64,000 bases of DNA from Aplectana chamaeleonis (taxonomy: Eukaryota; Nematoda; Chromadorea; Rhabditida; Cosmocercidae): assembly GCA_029168955.1 (NCBI GenBank), contig JAPDOI010000418.1, positions 124,001-188,000 on the forward strand, written 5' to 3'. Made by a program: the position numbers and the translations under genes. Each line of letters starts with the position of its first letter. Positions within the stretch are counted from its first letter, which is position 1. Of the stretch, positions 57,618 to 64,000 are shown piece by piece. Below the pieces are notes generated by a model. That model searched no databases. It was given only the letters and a program-made list of their open reading frames with translations, and was not told the DNA's origin.

Positions 57618-57989
57618 ATGAAAGTGTCACAGGAAGAAAACAAAGACGAAGTGCTATATGTTACGGAGAGCGAATTTTGGAGTGAGATCGAAGATGACTA
57701 TATACAACAAATTGCGGAAATGGATCCAAACGAGGTTTATCCATCAAACAATCCAGGTCCAACCAAACCAGACGGGTCGATTAATTTCGAGTGTCATTGT
57801 GTAAGACACCTTGTTGCCAGCCCCTGTGGCTATAAATTCAGACAAGCGGTTACTTTCCAAAAATCGTCTACAGATGAATAGATGGTAGCTGTAGCCTGTG
57901 AAGATCAATTCATAGAATATATGGAGTGCCCAATGCCAACTCAATGTTTTAAGACGCTACCGAAAGATGACGAAACGACGACCAGCTGA
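57618..57989 (+). pseudogene. MIA40/CHCHD4 retrocopy, broken
   Basis: The frame starting at the ATG reads an N-terminal QEENKDEVLYVTESE, then PDGSINFECHCVRHLVASPC and GYKFRQAVTF, a TAG at 57879-57881, and continues in frame with ACEDQFIEYMEC to TGA at 57987-57989. This is the layout of MIA40/CHCHD4, the intermembrane-space oxidoreductase: an 'x-DG-IN' lead, a CxC redox motif, then twin CX9C. Here CPC is CHC (C59, C61), the first CX9C has lost its second Cys (F80), and the second CX9C (C94-C104) is kept. It has no introns although neighbouring genes have many. Stop codon plus lost Cys plus no introns point to a processed pseudogene. Confidence 0.75.
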
Positions 57990-58347
57990 GATCTCATTTT
58001 ATTACCGTGCATTAGAAATGTCTAGTTATATTGTCTTATCGAGACATAAAAGCAATTTTTCTGATAGTGTCGAACAAATGGCTAAGAACAATGCATGTAT
58101 AGCCCTGAATGACCCCAAAAGATAGATGTAGTATGAAATGTGTTTGGTGGCCAGCGAGAAAGTGGGCGGAGAGGGCACACACAAATGTTTCAGGGTCGCA
58201 TTGAGCTATGATTGGCTTGTTTTGAGCCGTTTTTTTTGTTGCAGCAGACCCTTGAACTCCCGATTTACTTCAGCTTATGTTTAACTCGACTCCTTTCTTA
58301 CAGAAAAACGGCGCCATATTCATTTTGGTCAAACCTATAGTGCACAC

Positions 58348-58950
58348 CAGGGGTGTGCGTTAATGAGAAATATTTTTTTCGTTAGGCGTAAAAGGCACAG
58401 TCCAAGTTCAGGGACGAAATCTGCGATTTCCACATAGTTGTGAAGTAAACCCACCCTATAGGACCCCTGCCAATTTCGAGCTCTCACTTCCTCCGAATGA
58501 ACGAGATATAGGGGGAAGCCACCCTGGGGCGCCCACACCTGGAAGCCACTTTGGGACGCCCCTTTTACGATCTTTTGAGCTCAACAGCGGCGAGATGGGC
58601 GATGGTTTCCGACCGGTAGCCCCGTTCCTTCCTTCATTCTCAGCCTCTCTCTTTCTTCAGGTCGGTTTGTTTACATTGGGTGTATATGACGGAAGTTACG
58701 AGCCTTGGACAACTCGTCCACCATGCTTCCGTACCACAATTTTTGAGGGGCCATAACTTTGTTCCTAGGGGGCCTTATACGATTCCAGAGACATCATTGG
58801 AATTAGTGTGAGACCGTTTGCAAGATAGGCAGAAAAACAGAAAAAAAGATTTTGAGGTTGGACTGTGCCTTTAATCGTTGATTTTCGAGAAAAAAAACCG
58901 CGTTAACACGTTAATGCGTTAACACGTTAACGTTATAACGCACAGCCCTG
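58348..58950. mobile_element. hAT-type non-autonomous element, 8-bp target duplication
   Basis: It begins CAGGGGTGTGC and ends GCACAGCCCTG, flanked by GTGCACAC at 58340-58347 and 58951-58958 (exact 8 bp). The right subterminal region has repeated CGTTAACACGTTAA motifs. Termini match the 3.5-kb element at 39440. A second element (58393-58870) is nested inside. Confidence 0.8.
58393..58870. mobile_element. TTAA-type element nested in the hAT element
   Basis: AGGCACAGTCCAAGTTCAGG at the left and GGTTGGACTGTGCCT at the right, followed by TTAA (58871-58874). The left target is degraded (TAAA). The interior matches 15196-15680 in inverse orientation. Confidence 0.6.
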
Positions 58951-59042
58951 GTGCACACTCAGCTTTGACGACAGTGTTGAGCACATCTCCACAGTGATCG
59001 ACTATGACAGTGTGCTCCGTCCGAAAATTATTCAGACTTTAA

Positions 59043-59504
59043 AGGCAGCATGCACGCTCGTAAACGTATTTGAGATTACTACGGAAATAGAATCGTATGG
59101 CACAGAACACAACGCCTATGCATTTTGAAGCGTCAAAAACGACCCGTAATGCTGTTACTGGAGTAGCAATCATGACACCCCCCGTATTTTAACGCCCCCT
59201 TTATTTGCTCTTCTCCTCCGAGGCAAGGTTGCTGGGTCATCCTCACCGTCGGGACTGTTGATGGCTTGCCTAACAAGTGAACCACACACGTCACTGACGG
59301 CGAAGATGGCCCAACAACCCTGTGTTGAAGGAAAAGGCCAAATACATGGGGCGTGAAAATACGGGCGGGGCCAAACTTGCAACCTACTCTATCGGCATTT
59401 TGGGTCGTTTTTGACGCTTCAAAATGTGCAGGCAGTATGTTGTAAGCAATACGATTCGATTCAGGTTGTTATCCCAACCACGTTTACGAGCGTGTATGCT
59501 GCCT
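59043..59504. mobile_element. TTAA-type element with ~170-bp inverted arms
   Basis: AGGCAGCATGCACGCTCGTA and ACGAGCGTGTATGCTGCCT are inverted ends. Left flank TTAA (59039-59042), right flank TCAA. The arms extend through CATTTTGAAGCGTCAAAAAC and its inverse. A lone arm of the same family is at 32130-32315. Confidence 0.7.
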
Positions 59505-60300
59505 TCAAACGACATTAAAAAGACTTCATATGTGCCACATAAACAAGACAATCTCGGATGTTTAAACACAAGGGATGCAGATTTTCAATCCCTTGATTGG
59601 AATATATCCTACCATTTGTGAATAATGGGCAGAATTTTCACTCCACTGTCAAAGTTTTAATATTGGCGGCATTCACGATCGGTTTTTATGGACTTGTTAT
59701 GGCATGAAACTGACACCTGCACACTGCTACAGACTGAGCAAATGTTAAAATCTAACACCAGAATAGGGCAGGCATCCCGAAAATAATTAGAGGGACAGAA
59801 CTTTGCAAAGCAAAACCACCATCCGATGAGAATGACGAATCATCCCTTTTTCCAGAATAATTCATCAGTTTTCAGTCGAGCTGAACCGTTCAAATTGCTC
59901 GCGAGGAACTCCTTTTCTCGACGGGTTTTTTAAATTGACATTTTCTTCAGAGTGAATCTGCGTTTGATTTATAATCAGTGGAATACCAAAAGTTTTTTTT
60001 CAAGACTCAGTGCAACGAAAATATGAATCTTGCACAAAAGTACCACGTTTGAAGAGGTTACCCGTTGATAAAAGTGAGCTCTCCGCGCAATGGGTTGACC
60101 GCCACAGCACGTTTAGCTAGTGATAGAGTCATGAAAGGGCGACCAGTTGGAGATGAACTGGATGTTTTGAAAATTGGCTTCGAGCAGTTGGCAGTTAGTA
60201 GCGTCAGGTCGCAGCGATTTGGCGATTGAATGGCAGCGTGTCTTAATCGACGGCGAGCCGGCGGCACCTGGTCTTTGGCACGAAGACAACCTGGCATTAA

Positions 60301-60746
60301 AGGCAGCGTTCACGATGATCATCCTCGTTGACTTTCTACAATGAAATGGTGGGCGAGAAGGATCCTAGACCTCCAGTGTCTAAAGAACGGTAGAAAACGA
60401 GCCAGGAGCGGTAAAATAACGGCTGCAAATAAGCGTTTTGATGCCCCGGACACGCCTGGTGCCCCAGATCCGCCCCCTCGGAATGAACAAATAAAACTCA
60501 GGTTACAGAAATGATCAAGCCAAGAAGGTGCTGATAAGTGAGCTGATCGCATTATTGTACTGATAGGTATCATCCTTCTAGCGGTCTATTCCTCCACGTT
60601 CAAAAATCAACGTAAACAAGAGAAGGTCGATTTTTGCTTAAAAACGCGTCTTTTGTGTCTTATTTAAGCATGCTTTGCTATATAGGGCACCAGACCTTCC
60701 GTAAACCGTGGAGATATCGGGAGTGAAATTTACGTGAGCACTGCCT
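60301..60746. mobile_element. TTAA-type element, sister of 53843-54282
   Basis: AGGCAGCGTTCACGATGATC is preceded by TTAA (60297-60300). The right end GTGAGCACTGCCT is followed by CTAA. It shares GACCAGACCTTCCG and AACCGTGGAGAT with the copy in SCP-3 intron 3. Confidence 0.7.
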
Positions 60747-61384
60747 CTAAATTGACAAACTTTTGCTGCAGATTCCGGGTAGGAGTCGTTTGACTTCAAC
60801 CCCTCTATTGTTTTTTTGCGAGCAACAGATATTGGTATAGTCGACCTGATGACAGGACCGGTGAAAAGTGTACAGCGGGGAAGGTCTGCAGAAAACATTC
60901 AGATGCACTCACTAATCCGGAAGCTTGAAAATACTCAATGTCGGAAAAACGGCTACGAGAACGAGCACAAAAAGACCTGTGTGGCCCATACCCTGAGCGT
61001 TCTTCGCCCACTCCTTTCAACCGGTACCTATCCGTAAACTACTGAAAACCAGGTGTTAGGGGTAACAACATACATCTAGGAGGTTACAATCCACTCCGCT
61101 CAACAAAACGTACCTCGTTTGATAATCGGTTGCCTTGTTATTGTCTAGTTTTCAGTTAAACACTTTTATGGGTAGCCGTTGAGGAAGTGGGGGAAGCGTG
61201 AGTGTACATTAAAGTTTAGGGCAATGCAGGACTATTCTGCGCTCGTTCTTAGCCCTTTGTCAGCATTATTGATGAAGTGAGCCCCTGGTCTAAAGATTTA
61301 CGTTGATAATCGAAACTGTTTTGATCGTGGACACTGCCTTCAAGGTATTCCGGGTGATATGGCTGACGATCGATCGGATGTGTT

Positions 61385-62040
61385 AACTCTAAACAACTTC
61401 TCAGGGAGTGGGCTTGTTCATGCTTTCAAAAGGAAAAAACTCTCCATGTTGATTATGAGTATAGTCGTAGTTACCTAAGGGACCACTTTGAGCAGTGTTG
61501 CCACACTGTGCTGACCACGACACAGAGCAGCAGCTGAGGCGACGCATGAATGACGAGGGCAGCACGTGCTCCTCGAGCAGAAGCTCGTCCCCTTGTGCTG
61601 TTCTCGCTAATCTAGTAGAAGTGAGAGTTAGTTGTGCTTCATGACAGCCCACGATCGCCTGAGATGAAGACCGTTTGATTGCTTCAATTATATACACCTT
61701 GTTTGGGGGAAAAAAGAGAAAAGTTGAATTAACATATAGCTATCTAGATGCTTGTATGAGCAAGTTTGTAACAAAGAGCTCTCCATGCTGATTGTAAATA
61801 TGCTCGTACCTGTCCAAATAGACCACTTCGAGCAATGTTACCACACTACGATTGCCACATAAAAGAGCAGCAGCTGAGGCGATAAATGGAGGACGAGGGC
61901 AGCACGTGCTGCTCGAGCAGCAGCTCTTCTCCTCGTGCTGCCCTCGAAATCCTCGTCGAGGTGAAAGTCGATTGTGCTCCATTACACTCCCGCGATCCTC
62001 TGAGGTATGGAACGGCAATTCCGTCATACAAGGGGTGGCC
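61385..62040. repeat. Two diverged ~300-bp direct repeats
   Basis: Copy 1 (61385-61690) and copy 2 (61740-62040) share CTCTCCATGTTGATTATGAG / CTCTCCATGCTGATTGTAAA, GAGCAGCAGCTGAGGCGA and GAGGGCAGCACGTGCT. Each contains an internal hairpin (GGGCAGCACGTGCTGCTCGA / GAGGAGAAGAGCTGC). No gene is recognised. Confidence 0.6.
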
Positions 62041-63536
62041 TGCAGATCGATCGCACCCCGCCTATCGCCGTCCCAGCCGCCGTCACGTCTCACCTCTACA
62101 GGTAGTTGACAACCAGTTGACCCCAGTAGCAGTCTTCGTAAGGGCCCGGGCTTTTAGTTAAGACTAGACGACTTTGTCACCCTTTCTCCTCATCGTAGTA
62201 CTAAGTACATTTTATCGTCATAACTCACTCATCACACACCATAATATGCTTTATGCATAAATACTTATGTTAGTGCTAAGTTTCAGTGGTTTTGACCTTA
62301 AACGTCAGTGACGTCGCACTATTTGGTTGAATGACAAGTGTATTGGTTGCGTATCGGATCGCCGAGAAGTTGGATTATTTGTCGTAACTGATAGCGGTCC
62401 CCCCTTTTTGGAAAACGCATACCAAAACACTCCACTAACCCTCCTGGATGGGTAGTAGGAAGGCCGCAGAGCCTAAATTTGCTTAACCGCGTGGCAAAGG
62501 ATTTCGAGCATGAGCGCGGGGTAGGACCTTCCCATTGTTACTGTGATCGGACTGTGGGCCATCTCCCCATCCGGTGAACCCCCGTGTATATGTGACGAGA
62601 GGTGGGCTCCGGCACGACACTCCCCTTCTCTCTGTTCACCGCCTGCACTTCCGACACCGATCGCAAATTGATTGTATTTCTGATGAGGATTATCTCACCC
62701 TCCTACACATTCGTGATTTTCCACTTCTCGATAGTAGAAAGAGAAAGCGAAAAGTCTGAAGACATCGACGCCGCATTCAAGAACTCTCTCATTGAGAAGG
62801 ATTCATTTGCAGACATGCGGAATAGCCTTTGTCACTAGCCCTTCACGTTTACCATAAGAAGGGTGATGGCCATGTCTGTCGACGGTGCATCTGTGATGTC
62901 AGGGCACATAAACGGCATTCACCAAACTTCAGCGTTCGGTAGATGACGAGACAACACTGCATGGAAATGTGAGAGCAGGTGCGAATCCAACATTAATAAA
63001 AAGAAAATGTAGGTATCTAAATAAGTTTTGTTTTAGTGTTTCTTCGCAGCGTCTACGCAGCACATACACTCTCGTCGTAACTGCTCAGAACAACAACGCC
63101 TATCGGCTCGCTCAGCAACGGAAGAGCCCTTCGTGCTTAAAAATGAGGGCGCTACATCGGGTCCGCTGCTCGGCCAGCATGCAATAAGTGCTCTCAAGAT
63201 CCTACACAGCTACCCCGTTTTGATGAGGACCTTCAAGCATTGGCGAAAGAAGATACAACTGAAAGTATCAAAGCAAGTGCTGTGCCTAAAAAGCAAAGTA
63301 GTATCAAAACAAGCAAGCAGGTGCCGAATCGGCAGAGTACCCAAATTCGTGCGGTGAAGTTACAGGGTTGAGCAACAATTGTTCCAGCAATCGACACAGG
63401 AGTTTCATGACTGTGGCACCAGTGGTTCTGATAACGCCGACCATGACCTGTACAGAGAATGAGAAATATTTTATTTCGTAACGGCTTGGCAAAGCGTCAA
63501 CAAAAATTGATTATATAGAGTGGGAACGGCGAATAC
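62041..63536. other. No gene recognised
   Basis: Several short plus-strand frames exist but show no family motif. This is probably intergenic sequence downstream of SCP-4. Confidence 0.35.
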
Positions 63537-63801
63537 TTAGCGCATTTCACACAGCTTTTCTGATTTGCAGAAGCTGCAAGTAGGAGATTGATAGCATGGA
63601 GTTCCTTTAACATAAAGAACGTGTTCGACGACGTTTCCTCTGAATTTTTTTTTCTGATCTCTATCTTAATTCTGATGAGAACATTATAGGCTCTGAAATC
63701 ATACCCGGGATTGTAAAAGCATGCGGAAAAAACCAGTTGTTACCGCTCTTTTTCCTCACCGAGACTGCGCATCCCAAATGAGATGTAGTTGCCCATGCCA
63801 T
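63537..63801 (-). pseudogene. SCP-4: last two exons of a CAP gene (decaying, cut by window edge)
   Basis: The minus-strand exons 63705-63801 and 63537-63639 correspond exactly to exons 5 and 6 of SCP-1. They read MAWATTSHLGCAVSVRKKSG and, after the intron, GNVVEHVLYVKGTPCYQ with KSEKLCEMR and stop. The first exon is 97 nt against 95 in SCP-1, with the extra two bases in a T run near 63727, which shifts frame before the donor. Two conserved Cys are changed (RERC to RKKS, SQC to YQS). Upstream exons would lie beyond 64000. A sequencing error cannot be excluded, but the Cys losses favour decay. Confidence 0.7.
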
Positions 63802-64000
63802 CTGAAAATTCATTTCTAAAATTGCAAACGCAAACAATTTTTATCTTAGTCTTCTCTGGTGCAATGTGTACGGCAAACGACGCTACACCGTACACTACGC
63901 TACCGACATTACACTTACTCTGCAATCATGTTTATGCACCCCATTTCCCTCAGTTCCTACTTATCTGCCTACTACGGTTAATATTTTCACGTTTACTGGC

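Noticed and set aside
61401..62093. Minus-strand frames over the 61.4-62.0 kb duplicate as a tandem gene pair
   Set aside because: The similarity is present at DNA level including a non-coding hairpin, and the second copy has a stop within the shared part.

Overview
This window looks like accessory DNA from a parasitic clade V (strongylid, hookworm-like) nematode. The reasons are a minus-strand cluster of SCP/TAPS (CAP-domain, 'Ancylostoma secreted protein'-like) genes with small exons and nematode TTTCAG-type acceptors, together with RTE and CR1-like LINEs, Penelope-like elements (PLEs), and a very high load of short inverted-repeat DNA elements. No bacterial operon, rRNA or CRISPR is present.

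Region by region. 1-9.3 kb: an RTE LINE (minus strand) is split at its reverse-transcriptase FADD motif by an ~8.4 kb composite PLE insertion. The insertion has two inverted arms, each with a PLE C-terminus and a hammerhead-like core. It also holds a ~4 kb satellite of 42-bp units built around the TGACGTCA palindrome, and several nested DNA elements. 9.3-26.9 kb: no gene recognised; many non-autonomous elements (TTAA, TA and ~9-bp target-duplication types), a 970-bp ATAAC array and a TTTA array. 27.0-34.8 kb (minus): SCP-1, a six-exon CAP gene I assembled (232 aa, in frame throughout), with a broken CR1-like LINE in its 5.5-kb intron and two tRNA-like sequences in another intron. 35.4-45.5 kb (minus): SCP-2, a five-exon paralogue of SCP-3 with a one-base frameshift in its CAP exon, a 3.5-kb hAT-type insertion in intron 3, and a C-terminal tail running into a ~3 kb Pro-Thr-coding array. 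50.5-55.5 kb (minus): SCP-3, the intact five-exon paralogue (265 aa) whose tail ends after only a few Thr codons. 57.6-58.0 kb (plus): an intronless, broken copy of MIA40/CHCHD4. 58.3-62.0 kb: more hAT and TTAA elements. 63.5-63.8 kb (minus): the last two exons of a fourth, decaying SCP gene (SCP-4), a paralogue of SCP-1.

SCP-2 and SCP-3 share exon lengths, splice sites, TATA-like boxes and flanking DNA up to ~2 kb upstream, so they come from a segmental duplication. The products would be secreted Cys-rich proteins; in parasites the family is linked to host interaction, but nothing here shows the specific role. All coordinates and splice sites were read by eye; no database search was run.
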